A stretch of DNA of 64,000 nt from Holotrichia oblita (lineage: Eukaryota; Arthropoda; Insecta; Coleoptera; Scarabaeidae): NCBI GenBank assembly GCA_023690525.1, contig CM043016.1:17616539-17680538 (forward strand), in the 5' to 3' direction. Numbering within the stretch: the first letter of the stretch is position 1; every line of letters begins with the position of its first letter. A program made the translations under genes and the position numbers. Of this stretch, positions 10,975 through 24,300 are shown piece after piece. The notes under the pieces are model-generated. The model worked only from the letters and a program-made list of their open reading frames with translations. It was not told the origin of the DNA and made no database searches.

Positions 10975-11781
10975 GTTTAGCTTTTGTTTCTCATGAATGA
11001 TTTCTCGTAAAGGATGCGATTATTTAACGTTATTTTAAACATTTTCGCGTTGTACGTTGATGAGAATCGGATAAATTGGCAATTTAACAATTTGGAAATT
11101 TTAAACCGATTTTTGAATCGACCGTGATCCTCTGCCCGTCGTGTAATACCGCGCATGTTTAACGCGCATTGCGAATGGCGTCGAGTTGTTATTGTTGAAA
11201 CAGTATAAACTATTTCTAATAAGATTATGTTCGTTTTTGCAAACTTTTTACCGAGAGTTGTATGTTATGCATATCATATTATTTAACTGATAGAGCATAG
11301 TTGTGATTCGAATACAGCTTGGTGCGCTAAAGTTTTAAGTGTGTCACATAGAAATGGGGTATGTAATGTTTCTCGCCCGTAAGCAAATCAATTCGTTGAC
11401 GTTAACGATCTCAATCTGACCGCTCGGAATGGAATATGCCGTCATGTACACGATTTAATGTCGAAATTAACGAAAGAGTGTACGAAACGTGGGTGCAAAG
11501 TACTTTGCATCTTATAAATTTGACAATGGAACACATGGATATACACTCCCCCATCTCCTTACAAAATGGCTGCTACCACAACCATCTTTTCTTGTATAAG
11601 ATTATGTTTTATTTAATCGTTTCGCTACGCGATTTACGATTTTCCTCAAGAAAATAATCGGCAACCAGCCTTAGATTGATAATTCACCGTTTTAGCACCG
11701 TACACACCTTAATATCACTCAAAAATCTGTCTTGTTTATAATTGACTACTTCACTTAACTGAAATTACTATGTTATTTCAG
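10975..11781. other. Upstream region of NCOA6
   Basis: Contains no gene I can support. It probably holds the NCOA6 promoter and first untranslated exon. A CpG-bearing stretch lies around 11100-11190. The open frame beginning at 11436 has no recognisable protein features. Confidence 0.35.
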
Positions 11782-11850
11782 AATGGAACGAGAATAACGC
11801 AATCAACCGTGCGAATATGGATATCTATTTGATTTGTAAATGACCTGATG
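11782..11850 (+). other. NCOA6: Predicted internal 5' UTR exon of NCOA6
   Basis: Bounded by acceptor ttatttcag and donor gtgagt, joined by a 96-bp intron to the first coding exon. It contains a tiny upstream reading frame (M-E-R-E-stop) at 11784. It also ends in an ATG that is in frame with the next exon, so translation could begin one codon earlier. Confidence 0.55.
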
Positions 11851-11946
11851 GTGAGTACCACCCCGTTAACTATATCCGAATTGATATCCCCAACCGTATG
11901 AATGAACGTTTGCATTTAATTTAATTTTTTCTTGGGCTTATCGTAG

Positions 11947-12301
11947 ATGGCAGCTGATAGTGACGGATGCAGTATAACGACTGTCGTAACCTGTGAGGGG
12001 GATCTAGCGGATCCCGAATTCGAGCTGCGCTTCCGGCTCGTCCTAAACGAACTAGGAGATTTGTTGGGGGATCAATTGAAAGTGCGCAAACTGGAACCGT
12101 GGAATTCCGTACGTGTAACGCTGTCTATCCCTCGAGAGGCAGCGTTGCGCTTAAGGCAATTGGCTAGTGATGGGTCGCAGCAGTTGCGGGCGTTGGGTAT
12201 ACTTAGCGTGCAAGTGGAAGGCGATCAAGTGATATCGTTACGGTTAGCCGGATCGTCCGTTACATCTGAACCGCAGGAGATCATCTTACAAACGGGACAA
12301 G
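11947..12301 (+). CDS. NCOA6: NCOA6 exon: conserved N-terminal domain
   Basis: Encodes MAADSDGCSITTVVTCEGD, then the conserved domain with EPWNSVRVTLSIPREAA, and ends GQ plus one base (phase 1) before gttagt. The ATG is the first triplet after the acceptor tcgtag. Confidence 0.92.
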
Positions 12302-15300
12302 GTTAGTTTTAATTTGATTATTAATCCGATGTTGATAAACGATTCGTCCAAGCGAAGCCGATTTAAGTTCGTGTTTATAGTTTGCGTTTGAGGTTGTGTC
12401 AAAGGGATTCGTCATAACACGTGAAGTATGAATTATAAATCAGAGCGCAAGCTTAATACAGCTGATTAAGACAAAAAAAAAAAGTAATATAGTTCAACGT
12501 GAAAATGGAAAAAATAATAACACAAGTCGTTTGTGAATTCAAAATTCCTAAAAGCACTATCGAAAGAATTAAAAAATAAAAGTGAGACCAAGAAATAACC
12601 ATAACAAAAGGCACTATGAAACGATTTAAAAGAGAATCCGAACAAGCGATCACATCCCATATTTGTTTTAAATTATCAGCTGTTCAATGACAGATGAGCC
12701 GGTTTTCGGGCAACCCCATTGATGTTTTGACTATTAAAAAAAATCAATATTTTTCAACAATTGCGTGATATTGTGAACAAAAAAGTTGAATTACAGAGCT
12801 GTAGCTGAAGTAGACAAGTGCAAAAGCTATTTCTGATAGAAAAACTAAAAAAAAAAATCAAATTTTCAAGAACTTGATGGAGCACGTCCAATCGATTCTT
12901 AGAGAAAAGAGCCCAAAAAGTTCCGATATCAGGACCTATAGATATGTGTGGCAATCCAGTCCAAAAGTTTCAGAAACTGTTGAAAATTAAAGGAAACAGG
13001 CTTAAAAAGCGCCATGTTTCGATTATCCACGTCTTCTTCGGTAAAACCCCGGTTCTCCCTGATCCGGATAAACGAGGCTGAACTGTGTGTCGATTTCTCT
13101 TTTTTTTTTATTGGGTGCGATCTTCACTTTTTTTTTTTGTATATATAGGGGTCATTCAAATAGTTGTTATCGTAACTTTTTGATTGAAAAAGAAACGATG
13201 AATTGTGGACACCTCCCTCCTCCTCTCCTCCCTCCTCTCGCGCCCATGGAGATATAAAGGAATATTTTATGAAAATTGATGTCGCAATTTTAATTAAATA
13301 ATAATTTTAAATTTTTTTGCATATAAGAGGGTCGTCTAAAAAGTTGGTATTGTAACTTTTTGATTTAAATCAATCAAAAAAAAACTATAAATTCTGGAAT
13401 CGAGGAGGCAGTTGTTTAATAAAATTGTCGTAATATGAAAAAAAAATCATAATTTTGCGGTTATTTTTTGCGTATACGAGGGTCACTCGATTTAAATCAA
13501 TCGAAAAAAACTATCAATTGTGGGAGGTGGAAGCAATTATTTAATAAAATTGACGTCGTAATATGAAAAAAAATCATGATTTTGCGGTTATTTTTGCATA
13601 TACGAGGGTCACCTGATTTAAATCAATGAAAAAAAAATATAAATTGTGGAATACGGAGAGGGTGGGGGATGGAAGCAATTATTTAATAAAATTGACATCG
13701 TATTATGAAAAAAAAAATTAATAATTTTGCGTGTATTTTTTTGTATATATACGAGGGTCGGCCAAAAAGTTGTAATCGTAATTTTTTTGATTTAAATGAT
13801 ATTAAAAACAAAAAATTAATAATTTTTGTGGTTAATTCTAGATGCAACGCCTGGTCCAAGTTCAGCACCGGACGCGAACCTATCGCATCTGTTCCAACAA
13901 GGGACGTTGCAGACCGCCGCCGTGGCCTCGACCGAAACGTCGACAGTTCCAGCTGTTACCGTCGCCCCAACTGCTATCAGCGAGAAGGTGCAATTCCGTT
14001 CGCCGAACGTTGTCTGCCCGTCGGATTCGATCGTTCCTAAGGTGCCGATATCGACGACACCAGCGAATACGGCGCCGTCGAACGCCGCCACCAAATCGTA
14101 CATCGGTCCGTTTCCATTCACCAGCATGAACCAGGCCATGCACCAGAGTCGTGATAATCTAGGCACAAGTACAAATTACAATAATCCCCCGCCCCCTTAT
14201 CCAGGAAAACAGCACCAGCCGGCGGTGAACATTTCCAGTCCGCTGCTAGTGAACCTGTTACAGACTGACGGTGTACAATCGCCGAAACAACAACAACAGC
14301 AAAATGCTGTCGTGGATATGGACGTTGTTACGAATAATAGTGGTATCGCGAATGGACTGAGTGCGCCGCCACCGTCGACTTCCGCTTACGCGTTAAAAGT
14401 GAAACAACCGCCGACGACCGTAGTGCCGCATCAACAGCCTTTCGTTCAAAAACCTGTCGTGCAATCCGTTCAGAGGGCGTCCTCCGCCGCGAAGCCGCCT
14501 CAACAGCAACATTCAAGTGCCGGTAGTAGTAATAGTATGTTAATACAGCAGAAAGTGAATATTCCTCAACAGACGATGATGATGAGCAAACCGATTCCGC
14601 GAAGTCCTATACCAGCGCCAGCGCCGCCACCACCACCGCCTTCTATACCTTCGAAATTAATAACTAATAATAGTCAGAGCAGTAATAACAGTGCTAATAA
14701 TAGTAGTAATTGTAGTAATAAACCCACTCACGCGGTCGTAGTAACGGCGCAAGCTCTTACTATACCCCAGCCCACCCCGCCGCTAGCAGTTACGACAGTT
14801 AGTAGACCAAATCCGAATAATTTAAATTTGAAGGGTAGTTTTCCAGTCGTCAGTCACCATCCCAGTCAAACGATGCCGAAAATGGACATCTCCATCGCTT
14901 CTACCACCACCATAACCACAACCACAATCTCCCCTCCTCAATCTAGTGCTCAAAAGCCGCCGGTTACCGTTAATAATAATAATAACAATAACACTAATAA
15001 TAATAATAGTAGTAGCAACAATAACAACAACATAAACAACAGAGCTGTGCCTTACCGTTCATATCCAACATTCGCCAATTCATGGGAACAACCGCAAATG
15101 CCTCAGATACAAGAACTAACGCCGACGCTGACCGATCTGGACTTGGACCACCTGTTACCGAGCCTGGATCTAGTCGGAAGTCCGCCGGAGATACCCGAAG
15201 AGTTAACGAACGACGTCCGCAGCAGTAGCAGGAATATCGAGCATAGCAGCAGGACGACGTACCTTATCAATCCGCTGACGGGGGAAATGGAACCCCAATC

Positions 15301-18300
15301 CTGTCACGAGAGTGAAGAGGAGGAACCCAGCGACGTCTTCACCGATCTACCATCGCCCAGTACGATATCAGACGAGGATACGAATTCGACGACGAGACCC
15401 GATACCACCGATCAGAGCGATAGCGAATCTAGATCGTGTCACAGCGATAGCGGGAAATACAAATACAAGAGGAACAGGGATAAAGGCAGGGATTCCCCGA
15501 ATTTGAAACAGGAGAAAATCAAATTGCGTTTAAAACTGGAAAAATCCGAACCTGTCAGTCCCGCGTACAAAGTCGATGTTAGTTTCATCAACACGCAACA
15601 ACCTAAGAAAGCGGTGCCCGGCGAGGAATTGCGGGTACCCCCACTTCACATCTCCTTACGTGGTAGGAACCACGCCGTCATCAATAACAAGAAGAAGATC
15701 AAGGTGAACGCTGACGGGACGCCGGTGAAAACGAAGGCGCGTAAGACTCAAGATCACGTTAAGATCAAGAACGACGAGCATCTGAACGGCGTCGATGTGA
15801 CCTTGAATATGGTGGAGAGATTGAAGAATCACGTCGGGGAGATGCAGAAATTGAAGAAGCCGAAATTGAATCACGAACATCGGGAGAAACTGATGCACGA
15901 ACAGCACGACCTGTCGGTGTTCAACACCCACTATAAGGAGAAACTGAAGGAGAGACGCGGTAGCGATTCGGAATTGGCGCGGGCGAACAAGAAACACTCC
16001 GAGAGCAACGGGATATTATCCGTCGATAAGAAGAGGCGCCTTAGTCAGACGGAGGAGCGTAATTACGAATCTCAGACGACGACGTCGGTATTGGGTTCGA
16101 CGAATACCGGTACGGTATCGGGAATATCCGCTCATAAGATACGCAAGGATAAGTTGAAATTGAAAGATAGCTTTAAATGTAAAGATTTGAACCGGCACAA
16201 GAGTTATTCGAAGAATATCGCCGAGAAGTTGGCCAAGCAAGTCCCCCTGCCGACGGGGGATCTCGATATGGAAGCGAAATTCAAACAAAGGTTATTATTT
16301 TTCTACCCTTATTTTTAATTTGATATCGTTGATGTTTGTTGACTTGTAAATTGAGGATTGTTTATTAAAATCAGTTTATTTACATGTTTCGGCGTTGAGG
16401 GGCCATCTTCAGGAGAATTGGTCGATTCTATTGACTAATTCTACTGAAGATGGCTTTTGAATCGTTTTAATAAATCAATCCTGCGAGAGAGAACGCGTAT
16501 TTATTATTATTTATTTATAGGATATCGAGGTCAAAAAATCGTACTCTAATATTTTATACCAAAAGAAATTTTAATAAAACTGTAATAAAAAAGAAATTTA
16601 TTAATTGGTAAATACATATTGTTTATACTAGTTTTAACTAGTTTGTATATTTTATTGCTTTAATATTTTTAATCTTTTTGTTTTCAATGAAATTCCACTT
16701 ATAGGTCAATAAAACGATATACAAGATTTAATCAATTTATTCTTCACGAGAATAAATTAATTGTGTATATCTGCAAAAATATTTAAGAACACAGAAATCA
16801 ATTCAATTATAACAATTCCGTTCAAGGACAACAGACAAAAATTAAGCTCTAAGAACTATTATATAACAAATACTATGTCGGTCAAACGAAGCACTATTTA
16901 AAGGAACGAATTCGTAATTACGACGGAGCGTTTTTATATTCGCGGAATGGAGGATAAGTGGTGGAAATAAAAAAACCAAATTATTTTTCACATCTTTCAA
17001 TTAATTTATTTATACCCTCATAAAAAAATGATTTCTCTTTATCTGCAAAATACGCCGAAACTGCCTCCTTGACTTCATCATCGGCAGTAAATTTTTTACC
17101 CCGCAGCTCTTTTTTCATTTTCGGCCCACCTTATGCAGGGCAGCTAACGCAACGCGGCTCTTGTGGACGGGCGCGTTGTCGTGCAAAAGCAGCACACCTT
17201 TCGTCAATTTTCCCCGTCTTTTCTCTTTAACGGCTTCTTTTAGTCGCTCTAATATTGAAGCGTAATATTCTCCGGTTATAGAAACACCTTTATCTTTATA
17301 ATCAATCAACAATATTCCTTCCGAGTCCCAAAATACCGTTGCCATGAGTTCTCCAGCTGATTGTGACACTTTAAATTTCTTGGGAGGTGCTGTGCCCTTT
17401 TTATGCCACTGCATGGAGTCTTGTTTGGACTCAGGTTCATAATGATGAACCCAAGTTTCGTCTCCAGTAACAATTCGACTCAATACACCATCCTTGTCTT
17501 CATTACAGAGGTCCAAAAATGCACGCGAACACTCTACGCGCTGTTGTTTTTGCGGCGGCGTGAGCATTCTCGGCACCCATCTTGCGCTGACCTTAGATAT
17601 GCCGAGATGATCGTGTAGGATTTTAAAAATTGTTGTATCGGATACTCCAACCATTTCTGCGAGTTGTTTCTTCTTTAGTCGAGCATCTTCGAGTACAATT
17701 TTTTCAACTTTTTGGATAAGCGCTGGCGTGGTCACCTCAATGCTCCTGCCCGGCCTCGGGTCGTCTTCAAGGGATTCCCTTCCTTGTTTAAATAAACTAT
17801 GCCACTTGTACACCATGGTTTTTCCTGGACAAGAGTCGCCGTAAACCAATGACATCTCATTCATTATGGTCGCGACTGATTTTCCTTGCCTGGTAAGGAA
17901 CTTTATAACGGCACGATATTCGATTTTTTCCATATTTCACTTTTCATTTTTGATTATGTTACTTGGTTGACGATAGCTCAAAGACTATCTAATAACAATG
18001 AAACTTCGTATTTATACTAATTATGAGTCGCTGCACAGGCCACGCCCCCAATGCGCCTAATCACCCCCCTACAATCCGCTCATTTCGCGAATATAAAAAC
18101 AATGTAATTATATTGAATTTACATTAATTTTAATGTTCTTCATTGAGGGGTCCAATGCAATAATCTGACAAATCCACTATCTTAAAATTTTCACTTGGCA
18201 TGAACGTCTCAATTTTTCATCTCTCTCCTTTGTCATGATATTTCACGCCATAGTTTCCAACGCTTTCCAATTTTCTTCGTTTTTCAGCATACTTTCCACT

Positions 18301-21300
18301 ATGGTAGTTGGTGTTAGCCTTGGCCTGTAGCCTTTTCTGCGATGTCGTTCCATCTGCTGCGCCGTTTGTCAAGCATATTACTCTGCTTATGTCTCGTGTT
18401 CGATGTCGAGCCTTTTTTTTTACGCCGTAGATAGTATCCCAGTTACCACAAAGAGAGCCTCAGACGATGCAATTCTGCATCCTGCTACGATTCGGATCGC
18501 GAGTTTTCGTTGGTTCTCTTTCACATGGCGTCAGTCTAGATAGTCTTCTGCAGTACTCGCTGGACCCTCCGACAACAGAGCGATCAGCTTTTTTTGACGG
18601 TTACATATACAGATCAAATCTTGCACCTGTGCTTGGTGTTCGGCTTAATCACGAACAAAATTAGCACGAGAACTCGAAAACCATAAAGGTGGCTCCACAT
18701 CCAAGCTTTTTAGCAGACAGCGGACAACAAACAGCCAATAGGATTTTAGATTTCCAAAATTTTAGAGTTTCAAGGTCAGGGTACTGATAATTTAAGTTTT
18801 TTCTATTATCTTTTTCAAATATACATCTACTCTAATACTTGCCTGTTTTTTTTTGTTTTTTTATTTTTAATAAATTTAATATATGTCTTTAATTTTAATC
18901 ATAATAATAGCACTCAATGCATTTCTAAAAGAGTTAGGTTATAGTATTATCATTTTGTTTGAAGTCAATTTTTGTATGCTGTCATGTAAAACATGATAAA
19001 AAAGCTGCGTTTGTTTAATATACGCTGTCTGCTAAAAAGCTTGCATGTGAAGCCACCTTAACACTTAGAACAGTGCTCTCGCAGACTTTTTTTGTGTAAA
19101 ATTTCATGCACTACAAAAATGTCTTACAAGTTTTTGTGGAGTTAAAGCTGGATTCGCAAAAAAAATCGGAAAATATCGCAAAAATTCCCTTTCTCCACAG
19201 ACGTAGGCTTAACGACAGAAGATATCGGAAAAAACTTGTACAACCTTTTTTGTAGAGCGTGAAATTTTCCACGCAAAAGTCCGGTAGAGCATTATTCTAA
19301 CTGTTATGGTTTTCGAGATAATTTTGTTCATTTGTTTGCTCTCCTGGCTCTGTATCGATACCTTCCTCACTCTAATGTCAATCTGTTTCACTTTCTTACC
19401 GTTTTGAGTTGAGTTTTTTTGTTTCCCAGATAGTTGAAAACGCTGCCACCACTCCAAGGTCATCTGCAGATTCTATTAGATGTACTCCCTGTGGGATAAG
19501 CATTTCTAATAAGTCATAATAAATAATCCATAACGTTGGTCCTAACGCTGGCCCCTGCGGCACTCCAAAATGCTCGCCTGTCCGAGCATCAGCGTTGTTC
19601 CATAAATATGTAGAAATATGGTGTACATTCGCTTGCAATAAAATTGCGTACGCTTTATTATACCTATGTGATTTGGATGTAATCTGTCATTTATAATTTG
19701 TCACTTGTTGCTAGATAGTTGTCAATCTATCTCTCTGCTATATATACAGGGTTAGTTAAAAGTATGAAGACAGCGATTTATTACTTAAATCTGGCGAACG
19801 GGCTGGCCATTCAATGGTTCCTCGTCTTCCAGTCTATCTGTAGGGAAAGACATCCAGATATTGACGAATATTTACACCATAATGTGGTGGGGCGCCATCT
19901 TGCTGGAACCAGATAGTGTCATTGGGCAGGTGTTCATTGTTTTCATGTGGATAGAGTGTACTACAAGCAGGTATTATTTCATTTTGCAATCATTGCCAAT
20001 ACAGAGCCGAAGTTAAATCGCCTCTGATGAAAATGTGACCGATAATATGACCGCCTAGAATGCCAACGGTGTCAATGGTTGATAAATGGGAATCTTCAGA
20101 TACGGCCAATAAAATATCCAGTTTGTTATCATCGCTTTTTGCTGTTCTAGATCTACCACTCCTTGGCAAATCTTTAACGCTATCCGTTTGTTCAAAGCGT
20201 CTTAAAGTTTTATTAACAACGGATTTCTATTTGGATGCGTATTATTAAATACATTACAAACGTCTTGTAAACTTCTGCGTCTATCTCCATAACCCAACAT
20301 CATAAGTATTTCAATTTGTTCATGTTCACTTAAAAAAAAAACAAAAATATTATTGTAAAGAGAAAAAAATTCTCTATCGAATGGTAGAGTAAAATTTACT
20401 AGTTCCCATTTAAAAAAACTGCGCAAATAGGCGTAACAAAAAAAACAATTGAAGAAAAAAACTTCAAATATTCTCAAACGTAGATCAAAATATCCTAACA
20501 AACTTTTATATCAAACATAATTCTCTAAAAAGAATATTAACGACAATAAATTGCCGGCTCCATACTTTTAACTAACCCTGTATAATTAAACATGTATTAT
20601 ACTGTCAAGTTGACATTTTTAACCTCATTTTGAAAAGTACATTTCAATACATCGAAAAAACAGGGAAATCGGCATAGGACTTGTACGCAGATTTATTGCA
20701 AGCGACTACCTCCAGACCATGGGGTGGAATCAAAAATGTTTTCAACGTTTTTAGGCATTAACGCACAGTTAGAAGGAATTTTGAAGTTTGAATTTGTAGT
20801 AGTGGTTCTTTTGTTTTAAAATATGTTCAGCCAAATTGGTCATAACAACAAAAGCAATCTAAACGATTAACAACATACAGCAGGTTTTATTAAAATAAAA
20901 ACAATTGCCTTGCCTCATTGCTATGATGACTTTGTCTCCGTACTACTGGGGGATACTGTTGTCAATAGCAGTCCACTCCTCAACACAGCTTTCTTCTGCG
21001 TCTTCACAGTCGGGGATTTTCTTGACTATTGGAAAAAGTCACAGTCTTTCATTGGTGTAGAAGTCAACAAATTTCAATGTTGATTTTAATGGGGTTTGTT
21101 ATTGTATTGTTTTTATTAAAGACTCTAATTCTTTATGAGTGTAATTAAATACGAAATTTTGTGATTTCTAGGTTACTGGAGGAACCTGAACGAATCGTAC
21201 CCAATAAAATACCCCATCGAACCGAGGATAACACGTTAAACCTGGAACCGTCGGGGAAAGTCGCTGATCTCATCCATACCTTAACGGATCCAGTCGAAGT

Positions 21301-24300
21301 AAAAGATAAGCCGCCCGAGCCGGATAAATGCAACACACCCGAACGGAAAGCGGACTTGACCGAGAAACAACCGAATCGGTCGCCGAACTCGGGCGGACAA
21401 GGCGAGGATAGCGGTATCGAAAGTATGGACGCGCTGAGCGAGAAATCCCCGAATCAAGCCAGCCAGAGTCCGCACGCCGATATCCCCGATACGACCACCG
21501 CGACCAGCACCACCCTGAAAACACCGAAAACACAAGTGCCTGACATGCTGGATATCGAGGCGCAACTAGCGAAGATGGAAGGCTTCACCGGGGACGACCT
21601 GAACGAAACTAATCATAACAATCAGACTAAGGAGCAATGTTGCGGGTTGACGACCGCGTTGCAAGACTCTCTAAAAGATACCGGCACCTCAATAAACGAA
21701 CAGCTACCTCAGGTGGAGGTGAGTCTGGTCCCGTTGAAATCGAAGATGAAGACCGAAGTGTCCGATCTGGATCCGTTGCCGATCCACGTCACGCCGCCTC
21801 TTTATACTTATTCCAATCCCGATAAGAGTAGGGCGGAGAGTCCGAATTCGGACGATCCGGATAGCGGTAATCCGTGCGCTGGGATGGTTAAGAGTAAGAG
21901 TTTATTGGAGCAACTCTTGATCGATATTCCCGAGAATCCGGCTCCGAGTTCGCCGAGTCCGGCCGCCAGATCAGTTCGTACTCGTGCCTCCTCGAAACTG
22001 AACAGTCCCGAGCTTAATTCGCCTGTGATGTCTAAACAACAGAATAGGGTGTTGCCGACCACCAAGCGGAAACGTCACGAATCCGACAGTTCGAATAACA
22101 GTCTAGAGGACGCCCGTAACAAGAAGCCGCGGAAGAGTTCGGAGAACGCCGCCGAATCGATAAAATCATGCATCACCACCGTCGAGGCCGCTCCGAAATC
22201 CGTACCTAGTGCCACACCTATGACGACCGTTAATACTACCGCCGCTGCCGCCGCCGTCGTTCCCGCACCCGGCGGTAAGAAAAAGTCCACCGAGGAGAGT
22301 TCGGATAGCGACGAACCTTTAATCGAGATCGCCGGGAAGGTGCGCAAGAATAGTACGCAGGTGACGGGAGCTAACGGTCAGACTTCGGTCGCAGCGCCCC
22401 GTACGAAGATCAAACCGTTGTTGAGTAGTGCGGGAGGTGGCGGAGGGGGCGGTGGTGTCGTGGCTACGGCTGGAATAGTGAAGACAGTACCGGTGAATAC
22501 TAGAAGGTCGGTTCGTGCTATCCCGGCGCTCAATACTAGAAGTAAAGGTGATAAGAGTCAACCTGACGCTGATATGTTAAGGAGGAAAACTCGTAGTGCT
22601 GGTAAGTATATTTTTTAAACGACGTTTCCTATTTTTCCCTTTTAGTTTTCTTCTACTATATCACGCTCCCCCCCCCTCTCCCCTTCTCTTTTTTTACCTG
22701 TCTTTCGCACTACAGTTTTCTTCTATTCTCGTTCTATTTTTATCCAGTCTTCTTTTTTTAATAACTACTGTCTGATTTAGATTCTACTTTCTCTATTTAA
22801 TTTTCTTCTTTCTCTTCTACAACGTCTTCATTCCCTTTTGATCGTTTTTTTCCTTGTCTTTTGCGCACATGCATCTTCTTGTTTTCTATCATTTTTCTTA
22901 TTTGATATTTTCTTCCCATGCTTTTTGATTTCTATTTTCCTTCTTCCTGTTTTCTTCACAATACAAGTTTTCCTCCATTCTCGTTTTCTGTTCATCCCTT
23001 CTTTTTAAATGACTGTTTCTCACTTAATTTTTTGTACTCCTTTTCGCCTGATTTATCTGCTATCCTTCTTTCTTCTAGATCTTCGTTTATATTCTAATTT
23101 ATTTCTCGTACTTTTTTTACCCTTATATCCTTCATTTGTTTATTTAATCTTTTTGCATCTACATTTCTTTCTTTCTCTCTTTTTGTTAATTCCTTCCCCG
23201 TCTACATGTTTCATATTTTTTCTCTTTCATTCATCTCTCTATCTATTCATGTACTTGCTAATAAACATAATTTCTCGTTTGAATTGAAGGGTTGGGTGCA
23301 AAACCCGGGTTAGTCGAATTTTTGGTTCTTGTTCGTTACGTCATTAACAATGTAATTAAACAAAGATAGATTAGAGAGAAATGTCAATATGACATATGAG
23401 TCGATTCATACTGACATTACTCATGACGTAACGGACAAGATCCAAAAATTCGACTATAGTTCCATTTTAGTAAACTTTTGGGAATGATCAGAAAAGTGTT
23501 TTAAAAGGAAAATATAATTCCAATTTTGATTTTGATTACGTTCTTGTTAGAAAATATCGTTGATATTTTTGACTTAGTTTTATACGAGAATGCTCACCAG
23601 AATTTGAAAAAAAAAGTAAAATTCTGAAATGGAGCTACCTGGTTTTGTCCACGTATTTAATAAGAAAGGTATGCAAAAGTTACAAAAAGAATTGGAAATT
23701 GTTAAATACAAAACAGGACTTATAAAATGACAACATTATTTGCAGCTATTAAACAATATCCAAGCTACTCATCTATCTACTGCATTTTCTTCAGAAGGGA
23801 TTGCTGAAGAACGAATTCTTTTATAGTACCATTTGTCATTCACCGGAGGGAGGTCCGATAGGTTCTCTATTTTACTTTCTTTCAATGGAAGAAGTTCATT
23901 ATACGCTTTTCTGTCAATTTGAAGTAGATCATGTGGAATGATCTTCGTCTTGAAAGTTAGGAAATTCTTGGTAGAATAGAGCATTATGGGTCTCAGAACA
24001 TTTTACTGTTTTGGCACTAGCTGAATCGAACTCTATTATTCGATACTTCGAAATGCTAAACTTTTCCCTATGTTCATTTGTTATGGTTTTCTTAAAACGA
24101 GGTGTTAAGTAAGTCTTATAGTCAAGTATCATCGATCTATTTTTTACAATTTGCATCCACTCTTCGGGCAATACCACCCTTTGCTGCTTCCTTTTCTGTT
24201 TTTTTTTCGACCAAAACAAAACTGCGATCGCATTGGTAAAACTATTATGTCCGGGTTCAGGGTGGTGGTGTCTAATGGTAACAAATCGTTTTTGTAGTGT

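Noticed and set aside
13842..14129. Arg/Pro-rich overlapping ORF in the NCOA6 exon
   Set aside because: Out-of-frame shadow of a GC-rich coding stretch; the NCOA6 frame is supported by homology and phase.
17403..17618. Plus-strand ORF inside mariner copy 1 (and its counterpart at 25308-25583)
   Set aside because: Antisense shadow of the mariner transposase frame.
20715..20735. AGACCATGGGGTGG shared with 40583-40597
   Set aside because: A single ~15-bp match without extended similarity; too short to call a repeat.
23009..23287. 92-codon Leu/Phe-rich ORF as a membrane protein
   Set aside because: Produced by the pyrimidine-rich tract in an intron; no start context or homology.
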